DNA of 22,602 nt from CAZFIO01 sp964519585 (GCA_964519585.1 CAZFIO010000015.1:1-22602), one strand, 5' to 3'. Shown: positions 1-7,419, numbered from the stretch's first letter. A program made the numbers and translations. The notes: generated by a model not told the origin, from the sequence alone.

Positions 1-9
1 TATAGAAAG

Positions 10-765
10 ATGAAAAAGATAGAATTGAACCCAAAGGATATCTATAATGGTAATTTATTATTAGTTAATAGTGATTATCCCATCAATGAAGACTACTATA
101 TCCCTAAAACTATGATACCTGTTGATATAGACCATAGGGATATCTTATTAGACTTTAAAGTGGCTACAGTCCTGGGCCATATAATAGATGAAATTGGTGG
201 AAGAGACTTTATAGTTCCAGTAAGTGGCTATCGACCAGGAGAAGAGCAGAAAGCTATCTACTTAGCTTCCCTAAGGGAAAATGGTAGAAACTTTACTGAA
301 AAGTATGTTGCTCAAGCAGGGCATAGCGAACATAAGATAGGTTTGGCTATAGACTTGGGAAAAAAACAGGAAGTAATTGACTTCATCAGGCCAGAATTTC
401 CATATGAAGGAATCTACAATGAATTTAGAAGAAAGGCCATCAAATACGGTTTTATTGAAAGATATGAAAAGGAAAAGGAGGAGATAACTAATATAGCACA
501 AGAACCTTGGCACTTTAGGTATGTAGGATACCCCCATTCAAAAATTATGAAAATAATGGGTTTTTGTCTTGAGGAATATATAGAATTCTTAAAAGCCTAT
601 TCATATAATGAAAGTTTTGCTATAGAGGTGGATAACCACCATGTAGAAATATTTTATATTCCTATGTTATCCACAAAGAGTCAGATTATCCACCTACCTA
701 AAGATAAAATATGCCAAATTTCAGGAAACAATGTGGATGGTTGTATAGTTACTTTATGGAAGTAG
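10..765 (+). CDS. VanY/VanXY-type D-alanyl-D-alanine peptidase (M15B)
   Basis: A 251-residue zinc peptidase that should cleave D-Ala-D-Ala from peptidoglycan stems or dipeptide. The M15 zinc site is visible: SEHKIGLAID gives His108 and Asp115 (HxxxxxxD), and EPWHFRYVG gives Glu165 and His168 (ExxH). A conserved SGYRPGEEQ segment lies near residues 72-80. About 70 residues follow the catalytic core, as in several clostridial VanY-like proteins. No signal peptide or membrane anchor is seen, so a cytoplasmic VanXY-like role is possible, but the N-terminus lies at the window edge. The reading frame stays open upstream of the ATG and only a weak RBS-like AGAAAG precedes it, so the true start could lie outside the window. 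No vanHAX neighbours are present, so a role in glycopeptide resistance is not supported. Confidence 0.82.
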   Translation: MKKIELNPKDIYNGNLLLVNSDYPINEDYYIPKTMIPVDIDHRDILLDFKVATVLGHIIDEIGGRDFIVPVSGYRPGEEQKAIYLASLRENGRNFTEKYVAQAGHSEHKIGLAIDLGKKQEVIDFIRPEFPYEGIYNEFRRKAIKYGFIERYEKEKEEITNIAQEPWHFRYVGYPHSKIMKIMGFCLEEYIEFLKAYSYNESFAIEVDNHHVEIFYIPMLSTKSQIIHLPKDKICQISGNNVDGCIVTLWK

Positions 766-831
766 AGGAATTAAGGAAAATTAATTATTTTAGTGAATTG
801 TAAAATGAAGTGACATTAATTGTCTTCCTGT

Positions 832-900
832 TTTGCCAAAAACTACACAGTTTGCCAAAAACTACAGTTTGCCAAAAACTACAGTTTGCCAAAAACCACT
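832..900. repeat. 17-bp tandem repeat, about 3.5 copies
   Basis: Unit TTTGCCAAAAACTACAG. Copies lie at 832-850 (with a 2-base CA insertion), 851-867 and 868-884 (identical), and 885-900 (degenerate). The last copy runs directly into the -35 hexamer TTGACA at 900-905, so the array abuts the promoter of the lysine riboswitch transcript. There are no spacers, so this is not CRISPR. It may be a regulator-binding array or a neutral slippage repeat. Confidence 0.85.
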
Positions 901-928
901 TGACATAACAAATCTTTAATGCTAAGAT
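900..928 (+). promoter_or_regulatory. Sigma-A promoter of the lysine-riboswitch ABC operon
   Basis: TTGACA (900-905, perfect -35), a 17-bp spacer and TAAGAT (923-928). Transcription should begin near 935, shortly before the riboswitch aptamer. Confidence 0.75.
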
Positions 929-950
929 ATTATCCAAACAAGAAATAAAA

Positions 951-1180
951 ATCCTCATCCACTGGGTGGGGTAGAGGCGCGGTATCTATTAGTAACTATA
1001 GGGAGGACGGAATCCTGAGATATATAGTGAAAGGAGCTATCGCCGAAGTCTTAAGAACCAAAACTTAGGGCTGGGACTATACCGAATAGGCATAGGACTG
1101 TCATCATAGTATTTGCTCGATACTTTGATGTGTGCTATCTCACATTGAGCCAGAAGGGGGAGAGGATGTTAGCTTTGCTA
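951..1180 (+). promoter_or_regulatory. Lysine riboswitch (L box)
   Basis: The conserved lysine-aptamer segments appear in order: GTAGAGGCGCGG (971-982), AGTAACTATAGGGA, GGAGCTATCGCCGAAG (1032-1047), GGGCTGGGAC and GACTGTC (1097-1103), then GTGCTATCTC. These match known L boxes such as that of Bacillus lysC. P1 pairs 966-974 (GTGGGGTAG) with 1135-1143 (CTATCTCAC), nine pairs including two G-U. An antiterminator can be drawn: 1132-1138 (GTGCTAT) with 1182-1189 (ATAGACAC, one bulged base). It excludes both P1 and the terminator, so lysine binding should stabilise P1 and allow termination. This predicts repression of the downstream ABC importer by lysine and is the main evidence for its substrate. 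Confidence 0.9.
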
Positions 1181-1185
1181 TATAG

Positions 1186-1209
1186 ACACCTGTATCCAGG
1201 TGTTTTTTT
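1186..1209 (+). terminator. Riboswitch expression-platform terminator
   Basis: Stem ACACCTG (1186-1192) with CAGGTGT (1197-1203), loop TATC, followed by a T run to 1209. It lies between the lysine aptamer and the binding-protein gene. Confidence 0.88.
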
Positions 1210-1272
1210 ATTAGGAAAAATTTGAAACTGATAGCACTGGAAAATATAAATTATAAAAAGGGGAGTTTATAA

Positions 1273-2094
1273 GTGAAAAGAAGAATAAGTTTGGGAATAA
1301 TAATGATATTACTAGTAAGTATGGCCTTGGTTGGTTGTGGTAAAGGGTCAAATAAAGATGTATTTAAGGTAGCCCTTGAAGCTGACTATGCACCTTTCAA
1401 CTGGACACAAATGGATGACTCCAATGGGGCAGTAAAGATGGATGGGCTTGCAGAATATGCAGGTGGTTATGATGTTGAAATTGCAAAACTGATTGCAGAA
1501 GGCTTAGGAAGAGAATTAGTAATTGTTAAAGCAGAATGGGAAGGTCTTATAGGAGGCATAAAAACAGGAGTATTTGATGCAATAATTGCTGGTATGTCAC
1601 CTACGGAAGAAAGGGCTCTAGAAATTGACTTTTCAGATAACTATTACAAATCAGACCTGGTAATGGTAGTAAAAAGGGGTGGAGGATATGAGAATGCAAA
1701 ATCCATCCAAGATTTTTCAGGGGCGAAAATAGTTGGCCAGCAAGGAACCTTCCATGATACGGTTATAGACCAAATCAACGGGGTAGTCCATGATACGCCT
1801 GCACCAGATTTTGGAGTAATGAGGGTTTCCCTATTATCAGGAATTATAGATGGTTATGTTTCTGAAAGACCAGAAGGCATAAGTGCCATGGCTGCCAATG
1901 ATGATTTTGTTATGGTGGAGTTTGAAGATGGATTTGAAGCTTCAGATGATGATGTAGCAGTCGCTGTTGGACTTAAAAAAGGCAGTAATGAAATAAGAGA
2001 AAAAATTAATGAGATTTTAGCAGGGATTTCAGAAGCAAAAAGACAAGAAATTATGGATAAGGCTATAGAAACACAACCAATAATGGATGAATAA
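1273..2094 (+). CDS. Amino acid ABC transporter substrate-binding lipoprotein (probable lysine)
   Basis: A 273-residue periplasmic-binding-type (SBP_bac_3) lipoprotein that captures a polar amino acid outside the membrane and delivers it to the permease encoded next. The N-terminus is a lipoprotein signal with lipobox LVGC (Cys22). Family features are the ADYAPFNW start of lobe 1 (residues about 37-44), the DVEIAKLIAEGLG helix and the GMSPTEERALEIDFSDNYY segment, whose Ser/Thr/Arg residues normally bind the alpha-amino acid group. The start is GTG at 1273, chosen for the AAAAGGGGAG Shine-Dalgarno just upstream and the signal peptide. It is the first gene after a lysine riboswitch, hence the lysine assignment; sequence alone would give only 'polar amino acid'. 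Confidence 0.9.
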   Translation: MKRRISLGIIMILLVSMALVGCGKGSNKDVFKVALEADYAPFNWTQMDDSNGAVKMDGLAEYAGGYDVEIAKLIAEGLGRELVIVKAEWEGLIGGIKTGVFDAIIAGMSPTEERALEIDFSDNYYKSDLVMVVKRGGGYENAKSIQDFSGAKIVGQQGTFHDTVIDQINGVVHDTPAPDFGVMRVSLLSGIIDGYVSERPEGISAMAANDDFVMVEFEDGFEASDDDVAVAVGLKKGSNEIREKINEILAGISEAKRQEIMDKAIETQPIMDE

Positions 2095-2100
2095 AAGGGT

Positions 2101-2155
2101 AAAGCAGAAAGCAGAAAGCAGAAAGCAGAAAGCAGAAAGCGTAAAGCACAAAGTT
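2101..2155. repeat. 7-bp tandem repeat (AAAGCAG)n
   Basis: Five exact AAAGCAG units (2101-2135) are followed by three decayed units (AAAGCGT, AAAGCAC, AAAGTTA). They begin six bases after the binding-protein stop codon. On the far side of the neighbouring hairpin, 2191-2230 contains CTTT/GCTTT segments complementary to this array, so array and hairpin may form one larger imperfect fold. Confidence 0.9.
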
Positions 2156-2169
2156 AAAAAGGAAGGTAG

Positions 2170-2188
2170 GGGCGAGCTTTGCTCGCCC
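2170..2188. repeat. REP-like GC hairpin between SBP and permease genes
   Basis: Perfect 8-bp stem GGGCGAGC (2170-2177) with GCTCGCCC (2181-2188) around TTT. It is markedly GC-richer than the surroundings and has no T run, so it is not a classical terminator. The form resembles the small palindromic intergenic repeats scattered through many clostridial genomes. Its position after the binding-protein gene would suit 3' stabilisation of that part of the mRNA, giving more binding protein than permease. Confidence 0.8.
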
Positions 2189-2264
2189 GTATAAAGCTTT
2201 AAACTTTCTACTTATTGCTTTTGGCTTTTCATTTACATATTTTGTAGTTGAAGGAGAGATTTTC

Positions 2265-3017
2265 ATGAGTTTACAAGCATCATGGCAGGTAGCTGTAAAA
2301 TATTGGCCCATGTTTGCTAGAGGGGCATATATGACCCTTTATATATCTATAATAAGTACCATAGTAGGAGCCCTTATAGGGTTACTTATAGGAATTATTC
2401 GTACTATTCCAAAACCAGATAGGGGTATGAAGAGAGTTTTCCTAAAGATAGTAAATGGCCTCCTATCAGCCTATATAGAATTTTTCCGTGGAACTCCTAT
2501 GATGGTGCAAGCTGCTGTCTTTTATTTCGGTATAGCAGGGGCCTATGGAATACAATTAAACAGGACCTTTGCTGCCCTAGTTATAGTATCAGTAAATACC
2601 GGGGCCTATATGTCAGAAATAGTCCGTGGAGGAATAGTTTCCATAGATGAAGGCCAGTTTGAAGCGGCCCATGCCTTAGGTATGAACCATGTACAAACCA
2701 TGTTTAATGTAGTACTACCCCAGGTAATCAGAAATATTTTACCTGCTACGGGCAATGAATTTGTAGTAAATATAAAGGACACATCAGTCCTAAATGTAAT
2801 TATGGTAACTGAATTGTTTTTCCAATCAAAATCTATAATAGGTGCAAATTTAAAGTATTTTGAAACATATCTTGTTACCTGTATAATCTACTTTATTATG
2901 ACTTTTACAGTAACTAGGATTTTAAGACATATAGAAAAGAAATTAGATGGACCAAAGAACTATAATATTATTGGTAACCAAATGCAGGTAATGAGACCTG
3001 AAGATTTAAAGAAATAG
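2265..3017 (+). CDS. Amino acid ABC transporter permease (HisM/GlnP family)
   Basis: A 250-residue inner-membrane permease, the translocation channel of the importer. Several hydrophobic segments are visible (for example residues 20-45, 75-95 and 205-225). The cytoplasmic EAA loop that docks the ATPase is clear at EAAHALGMNHVQTMFNVVLP (residues about 133-152), followed by the usual NEFVVNIKDTSVLNVI segment. The start ATG is preceded by GAAGGAGAG. The long repeat-containing gap before it (170 bp) is unusual for this operon type; the ATPase gene follows after 10 bp. Family assignment is secure, and the substrate follows from the riboswitch. Confidence 0.92.
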   Translation: MSLQASWQVAVKYWPMFARGAYMTLYISIISTIVGALIGLLIGIIRTIPKPDRGMKRVFLKIVNGLLSAYIEFFRGTPMMVQAAVFYFGIAGAYGIQLNRTFAALVIVSVNTGAYMSEIVRGGIVSIDEGQFEAAHALGMNHVQTMFNVVLPQVIRNILPATGNEFVVNIKDTSVLNVIMVTELFFQSKSIIGANLKYFETYLVTCIIYFIMTFTVTRILRHIEKKLDGPKNYNIIGNQMQVMRPEDLKK

Positions 3018-3027
3018 AGGTGTAGAA

Positions 3028-3762
3028 ATGGAAAGAGTTATAGATATAAAACATTTAAGAAAATCCTTTGGAAGTAATGAAGTTCTTAAGGATATTGATT
3101 TTCATGTAAATAAGGGAGAAGTAATCTCCATAATCGGTTCTTCAGGCTCTGGAAAGTCTACCCTACTTCGATGTGTAAATCTTCTGGAACAACCTGATGG
3201 TGGAGAAATCATATATAATGGTAAAAATGTACTAGATGATAAACATGACAAAAACCTATACAGGGCAAAACTTGGGATGGTCTTCCAACAATTCAACCTA
3301 TTTAACAACTTAAATGCTATAGATAATTGTACTGTAGCCCAAACCAAGGTTTTGGGAAGAAGTAAGGAAGAAGCTAAAGAGATTGCCATGAAATATTTAA
3401 AAGTAGTAGGTATGGACCAGTATATAAATGCCAAGCCAAAGCAGTTATCAGGTGGTCAAAAACAAAGGGTTGCCATAGCTAGGGCCCTATCTATGGAACC
3501 TGATGTAATGCTATTTGATGAACCTACCTCAGCCCTGGACCCTGAAATGGTTGGGGAAGTGTTGAAGGTTATGAAGGACTTGGCGGAAACAGGCCTAACC
3601 ATGCTAGTTGTAACCCATGAAATGGAGTTTGCCAGTCAAGTTTCAGACAGGGTTGTATTTATGGATCAAGGGGTAATCGCAGAAGAAGGCACACCGGATG
3701 AAATCTTCAATAATCCACAAAGGGAAAGAACCAAGGAATTCTTGGGAAGAATGTACGAATAA
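3028..3762 (+). CDS. Amino acid ABC transporter ATP-binding protein (GlnQ family)
   Basis: A 244-residue ATPase that powers the importer on the cytoplasmic face. All nucleotide-binding motifs are intact: Walker A GSSGSGKS (37-44), Q-loop VFQQFNLF (about 85-92), signature LSGGQ (140-144), Walker B MLFDE (161-165), D-loop SALD and switch histidine His197 in VVTHEME. The length is typical of the polar amino acid uptake subfamily. It lies 10 bp after the permease stop, with AGAGGTG as RBS, completing a three-gene operon in the order binding protein, permease, ATPase. No strong terminator follows, so some read-through into the next small gene is possible. Confidence 0.94.
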   Translation: MERVIDIKHLRKSFGSNEVLKDIDFHVNKGEVISIIGSSGSGKSTLLRCVNLLEQPDGGEIIYNGKNVLDDKHDKNLYRAKLGMVFQQFNLFNNLNAIDNCTVAQTKVLGRSKEEAKEIAMKYLKVVGMDQYINAKPKQLSGGQKQRVAIARALSMEPDVMLFDEPTSALDPEMVGEVLKVMKDLAETGLTMLVVTHEMEFASQVSDRVVFMDQGVIAEEGTPDEIFNNPQRERTKEFLGRMYE

Positions 3763-3796
3763 AAATATTTTCCTGTATAAATGTCTTATAAAATGA

Positions 3797-3802
3797 TATA
3801 AT
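3797..3802 (+). promoter_or_regulatory. Possible -10 element for the small coiled-coil gene
   Basis: A perfect TATAAT lies 30 bp before the ATG at 3832. The sequence 17 bp upstream (TGTATA) is a poor -35, so the promoter call is tentative. Confidence 0.35.
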
Positions 3803-3831
3803 TAACAAAAGAGACAGTAGAGGGGAAGAAT

Positions 3832-4137
3832 ATGGAAGATAGAACTTTTGAACTACTAGAGAAATTGTATCTTGATATGCAATATATGAAGACAGAGATG
3901 AAGGAAATGAAAGAAGCAATGGTTGTGAAGGATGACTTAAAGAACTTTGCAACCAAGGATGACTTAAAGAAGCTTGCAACTAAGGATGATTTAGAGTTGA
4001 TTTCTAAACAACTTCACATGGGAATTCAAACAGTTTATGAAGAGGTACAGGGGCTAAGAAATGACCTAAACACTATGGAAATGGTTACAGCAAAGAACTC
4101 ATATGATATAGCAATATTAAAAGCTGTTGGGCAATAA
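3832..4137 (+). CDS. Small coiled-coil protein of unknown function
   Basis: A 101-residue soluble, highly charged protein that I do not recognise as a named family. Residues 1-30 are helical and Glu/Lys/Met-rich. Residues 33-59 are three tandem copies of a 9-residue unit of the form KDDLKxxAT, matched at DNA level by a 27-bp repeat at 3928-4008. The rest (residues 60-101) keeps helical heptad-like spacing. There is no signal peptide or membrane segment. GAGGGGAAG precedes the ATG. A strong terminator follows immediately, and a possible -10 lies upstream, so it may be its own transcription unit between the ABC operon and the tct operon. A structural or oligomerising role is possible, but no function can be assigned. 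Confidence 0.7.
   Translation: MEDRTFELLEKLYLDMQYMKTEMKEMKEAMVVKDDLKNFATKDDLKKLATKDDLELISKQLHMGIQTVYEEVQGLRNDLNTMEMVTAKNSYDIAILKAVGQ
3928..4008 (+). repeat. In-frame 27-bp tandem repeat, three copies
   Basis: Units at 3928-3954, 3955-3981 and 3982-4008. The first two are nearly identical and the third diverges in its second half. They encode the KDDL repeats of the small coiled-coil protein. Confidence 0.8.
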
Positions 4138-4139
4138 AG

Positions 4140-4181
4140 AATCTTTACATTAGGGTCTTACTCTAGTGTAAAGATTTTTTT
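4140..4181 (+). terminator. Intrinsic terminator after the coiled-coil gene
   Basis: A 14-bp stem pairs 4140-4153 with 4163-4176 (one G-U), with a 9-base loop and a T run to 4181. It begins three bases after the stop codon. Confidence 0.92.
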
Positions 4182-4258
4182 AATCCATATAATTTCACTG
4201 GATTTTATGATAAAATGAATCTATTGATGACACAAACTATACTTAGGGAGAGATTTAG

Positions 4259-5275
4259 TTGAAAAAAAGATTTTTTATATTAATTATACTGCTAGCAGTA
4301 ATTTTAACTGGATGTTCTAGTGAGAAAGAAAAAAATGAAGAATACCCAAGAAAAAAAATAAATCTTGTTTTAGGCTGGGCTGCAGGAGGAATTACTGATA
4401 GGGTAGCTAGGGTTTATGCTCCACTACTAGAGGAGTATATAGGACAGCCTGTAACTGTTATAAATAAGGAAGGGGCCTCTGGAGCCATAGGTACAGAATT
4501 TGTTCAAGCTGAACAAAGTGATGGCTATACCCTACTATTTTCAGCAGAAACCTTGGCCAACTTTCAGGTTTTAGATACTAGTGATTTAAGCTTTGATGAT
4601 TTTGAAGCCATAGATATGATTATTCAAGATTTAAAGGTTATAGTTGTACCGGATAATTCTAAATACAAGGATTTTGGTGAATTAGTGGAGGATATTAAGA
4701 AAAGTCCTGGTAAAATAAAGATGTCCTATTCAGGCCCAGGGGCCAGTGGCCACCTACAAGGGCTACTCCTACAAGAATTAGGCTTGGATGTTTCAATGAC
4801 ACCTTATGGAGGAGGGAATGCAGCTATGATTTCCACCATAAATGGGGAAGTGGATTTTACCTTTGGGAATTATGGAACCATAAAGGACTATTTGCAGGCA
4901 GGGGACTTAAGGGCACTGGCCACCTTTACCGAGGATCAGTCAGATGTTCTGCCTCATGTACCACCTATGACCCAGGTACTATCAGAAGCGGAACCATACC
5001 TACCCTTATATTTCCCAAATGTTCTCTTGGTAAAAAAGGATACTCCTGAGGATATAGTGGAGACAATAAGAGCAGCCAGCAAAAAAGCTTTGGATGATCC
5101 TAGATGGGAAAAATTTGTAGAAGACCAGTCCTATACCAGAATGGACTATCTTTCTAAAGATGAAATTGATGAATATTGGAAAAAGTATACCTCCATTACC
5201 TCCTGGCTCTTATATGATGCAGGTGCAGCCACAAACAATCCAGAGGATTTTGGAATAAATAGATTTATTGAATAG
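4259..5275 (+). CDS. tctC: Tripartite tricarboxylate transporter substrate-binding lipoprotein (TctC/Bug)
   Basis: A 338-residue extracytoplasmic receptor for a carboxylate, probably citrate or a related tri/dicarboxylate; the family cannot be resolved to one substrate by eye. The lipoprotein signal ends in lipobox LTGC (Cys19). The mature protein begins with the family-typical NLVLGWAAGGITDRVARVYAPLLEEY segment, and has the GASGAIGTEF and SYSGPGASGHLQ elements that form the ligand pocket. The start is TTG at 4259, chosen because AGGGAGAGA lies just upstream and the signal peptide starts there. It is the first gene of a tctC-tctB-tctA cluster. No convincing promoter is seen in the 77 bp after the preceding terminator. 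Confidence 0.9.
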   Translation: MKKRFFILIILLAVILTGCSSEKEKNEEYPRKKINLVLGWAAGGITDRVARVYAPLLEEYIGQPVTVINKEGASGAIGTEFVQAEQSDGYTLLFSAETLANFQVLDTSDLSFDDFEAIDMIIQDLKVIVVPDNSKYKDFGELVEDIKKSPGKIKMSYSGPGASGHLQGLLLQELGLDVSMTPYGGGNAAMISTINGEVDFTFGNYGTIKDYLQAGDLRALATFTEDQSDVLPHVPPMTQVLSEAEPYLPLYFPNVLLVKKDTPEDIVETIRAASKKALDDPRWEKFVEDQSYTRMDYLSKDEIDEYWKKYTSITSWLLYDAGAATNNPEDFGINRFIE

Positions 5276-5283
5276 GTGAGACA

Positions 5284-5709
5284 GTGAAAAAAAGAAATGC
5301 AATGGAAGGACTTTTACTATTTGTATTTAGTTCCTTCTTTATTAGAGAATCTTTAAAACTCCATAAGACAGGGGATTGGGCACTATCACCGGCCCTATTT
5401 CCCCTAATAATTACAATTGGCTTACTTTTACTCTCCATTGCTTTAATACATAAGGGGATTAGGGAAGAAGCTAATTATTCTGATGAAAAAGGGGATTTTA
5501 AAGGAGTCTTATTAATTATTATAATTTCTTTTATATACATCTACCTACTAACTAAGCTTGGTTTTACCTTGACCAGTATTGTATATATCTTCTTTTTTAT
5601 GTGGAATATAGGAGAAAGAAGATGGTGGGTCCTAGGGGCAATTTCAACAATTACACCTCTAGCTATATATTTTATATTTGTAAACTTACTGGATGTGTAT
5701 TTGCCTTAA
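5284..5709 (+). CDS. tctB: Tripartite tricarboxylate transporter small membrane subunit (TctB)
   Basis: A 141-residue membrane protein with four hydrophobic segments (about 8-20, 36-55, 73-90 and 100-137), the usual layout of TctB. It begins with GTG at 5284, eight bases after the tctC stop, with AATAGGTGAG as RBS overlapping the tctC end, which suggests coupled translation. It has poor sequence conservation, as is normal for TctB, so the call rests on size, topology and position between tctC and tctA. It should form the membrane complex with TctA. Confidence 0.88.
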   Translation: MKKRNAMEGLLLFVFSSFFIRESLKLHKTGDWALSPALFPLIITIGLLLLSIALIHKGIREEANYSDEKGDFKGVLLIIIISFIYIYLLTKLGFTLTSIVYIFFFMWNIGERRWWVLGAISTITPLAIYFIFVNLLDVYLP

Positions 5710-5717
5710 AACTATAA

Positions 5718-5772
5718 AACAATAGTCTAACAATAGTCAAACAATAGTCAAACAATTGCTTGACTATAGCAA
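5718..5772. repeat. 11-bp repeat array A (tctB-tctA gap)
   Basis: Four in-phase units at 5718, 5729, 5740 and 5751 (AACAATAGTCT, AACAATAGTCA twice, AACAATTGCTT), then an inverted partial unit GACTATAGCAA (5762-5772). ATAGTCAA (5744-5751) and TTGACTAT (5760-5767) form an 8-bp stem whose loop contains palindromic CAATTG. The array ends directly before the tctA Shine-Dalgarno (AAGGGG, 5774-5780). Confidence 0.9.
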
Positions 5773-5787
5773 GTAAGGGGTATTTCT

Positions 5788-7257
5788 ATGTTTAAAGAGA
5801 TTTTTTCTGTTGTAGATATAAATTTTATATTATTGGTCTTCTTAGGCTCTGTTGGGGGACTCTTTGTTGGAGCCATGCCTGGACTTTCTGTTACCATGGC
5901 CACTGCTCTTTTGGTTTCAGTAACTTTTACTTGGGATGTAAATAAGGCCATAGCCTTGATTATGGGTGTATATACAGTAGGGGTTTATTCTGGAGCTATT
6001 ACAGCCATATTGATTAATATTCCTGGGGCTCCATCCTCTGTAGCTACCACCCTGGACGGATATCCCATGGCCAGAAAAGGGAAGGCCTTATTAGCCTTAA
6101 AAACTGCAGCCTATTATTCCTTTTTAGGAACCGTTATTGGACTTGTTATCCTAGCCATTTCTGCCAGACCTATTACAAAGCTAGCCCTGGCATTTACTGC
6201 CATGGATTATTTTCTCTTGGCCTTATTTGGACTTACTACAGTGGGATCTCTCACATCAAAAAACTTTAGCAAGGGCATGGTTAGTGCCCTTCTAGGGGTC
6301 TTTATAAGTACAATTGGAATGGACCCTATTACAGGTTTAGGAAGATTTACATATGGAAATATTAATTTGCAAAGGGGAATATCTATAATCCCTGCCCTAA
6401 TAGGACTCTTTGGGTTTTCAGAAATACTTTATCAGATCAGGATGGGATCAGAGGAAAGAGTGGCTATAAATATAGGTGAGGATAAGGGATCTGCTAAGGA
6501 GATATTTTCCCATTGGTTTCTAGGCATCAGGTCTTCTATTATTGGGGCCTTTATTGGTGCTTTGCCAGGAACAGGAGGACCTATAGCAGCTCTATTAGCC
6601 TATGAACATGGGAAAAAGACCACAAGGCCCAAGATACCCTTTGGCCAAGGTGCCATTGAAGGAATAGTAGCCAGTGAGTCCGCCAACAATGCTTGTATAG
6701 GGGGAGCCCTTATACCTATGTTAAGTCTGGCTATTCCTGGTGATGCAGTAACAGCAGTCATACTTTCAGCCTTTTATATACATGGGCTGAGGCCAGGACC
6801 ACTCTTGTTTACCGAAACACCCGAAATGTTTGCTGTGATTTTAGCGGGAGGTTTTATAGGGAGTATCATGATATTGGTTCTAGGCCTAACAGTTGCTCCA
6901 CTCCTATCCAAGCTAGTAAGAATAAAAAATAGGCACCTTTTTCCTATAGTAGCTATACTTTGTATTGTAGGCTCCTATGCAGCCAGCAATAATTCCTTTG
7001 ATATCTTGATAATGTTTATATTTGGTATATTGGGCTTACTTATGAGGAAAAGGGATTACCCTGTTGCTCCTATGGTTCTAGGTCTAGTATTGGGTGGACT
7101 TATGGATGCAAACTTTAGAAGGGCCATGTCCCTCTTAAAAGCCTCAGATAATGTTTTGGGTGAAATTTTTCTTAAGCCTATAACCTTGGTTTTGATTGTA
7201 TTGGTTATCATTTCTTTATTTTCTAACTTCTCATATAAGAAGAAAAGAAATATTTGA
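5788..7257 (+). CDS. tctA: Tripartite tricarboxylate transporter large permease (TctA)
   Basis: A 489-residue polytopic membrane protein that carries the carboxylate across the membrane, driven by ion gradients. It has the two family-defining glycine/proline signatures, one per half: FVGAMPGLS (about 26-34) and FIGALPGTGGPIAALLAYEH (about 253-272), plus NIPGAPSS in the first half and SLAIPGDAVTAV in the second. The length is normal (about 500). ATG at 5788 follows AAGGGGT. It lies 78 bp after tctB, in a gap filled by the 11-bp repeat array. With TctC and TctB it makes a complete transporter. Confidence 0.94.
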   Translation: MFKEIFSVVDINFILLVFLGSVGGLFVGAMPGLSVTMATALLVSVTFTWDVNKAIALIMGVYTVGVYSGAITAILINIPGAPSSVATTLDGYPMARKGKALLALKTAAYYSFLGTVIGLVILAISARPITKLALAFTAMDYFLLALFGLTTVGSLTSKNFSKGMVSALLGVFISTIGMDPITGLGRFTYGNINLQRGISIIPALIGLFGFSEILYQIRMGSEERVAINIGEDKGSAKEIFSHWFLGIRSSIIGAFIGALPGTGGPIAALLAYEHGKKTTRPKIPFGQGAIEGIVASESANNACIGGALIPMLSLAIPGDAVTAVILSAFYIHGLRPGPLLFTETPEMFAVILAGGFIGSIMILVLGLTVAPLLSKLVRIKNRHLFPIVAILCIVGSYAASNNSFDILIMFIFGILGLLMRKRDYPVAPMVLGLVLGGLMDANFRRAMSLLKASDNVLGEIFLKPITLVLIVLVIISLFSNFSYKKKRNI

Positions 7258-7294
7258 AATAACTAGATTTTATATTATACTTTAGATTAAAAAA

Positions 7295-7319
7295 CAGGGG
7301 ATTATGAAGCAATTCTCTG
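7295..7319. other. Stem-loop downstream of tctA
   Basis: CAGGGGATT (7295-7303) pairs with AATTCTCTG (7311-7319) through nine pairs including G-U. No T run follows, so it is an attenuator or mRNA 3' structure rather than a clear terminator. Confidence 0.4.
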
Positions 7320-7357
7320 GTATGCGGACCAAAGTAACCAATATTCAACCATAATTT

Positions 7358-7401
7358 AGCTATAGTTAAACAATAGTTTAACAATTGTTTAACCATTGTT
7401 A
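7358..7401. repeat. 11-bp repeat array B (before the EamA gene)
   Basis: Four contiguous 11-bp units at 7358, 7369, 7380 and 7391 (AGCTATAGTTA, AACAATAGTTT, AACAATTGTTT, AACCATTGTTA). They match the palindromic consensus AACNATNGTT plus one base. The array stops two bases before the AGAGGGGG Shine-Dalgarno of the next gene. Confidence 0.9.
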
Positions 7402-7419
7402 AAGAGAGGGGGTAATCTT

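Noticed and set aside
10..765. Glycopeptide resistance locus, because of the VanXY-like peptidase.
   Set aside because: No VanH, VanA-type ligase or VanRS genes nearby; such peptidases are common housekeeping genes in clostridia.
807..834. Possible terminator after the VanY-like gene (GAAG...CTTC with a short T run).
   Set aside because: The stem has only 4+3 pairs with a bulge; too weak to call.
832..900. The 17-bp array as a CRISPR remnant.
   Set aside because: Direct head-to-tail copies with no unique spacers.
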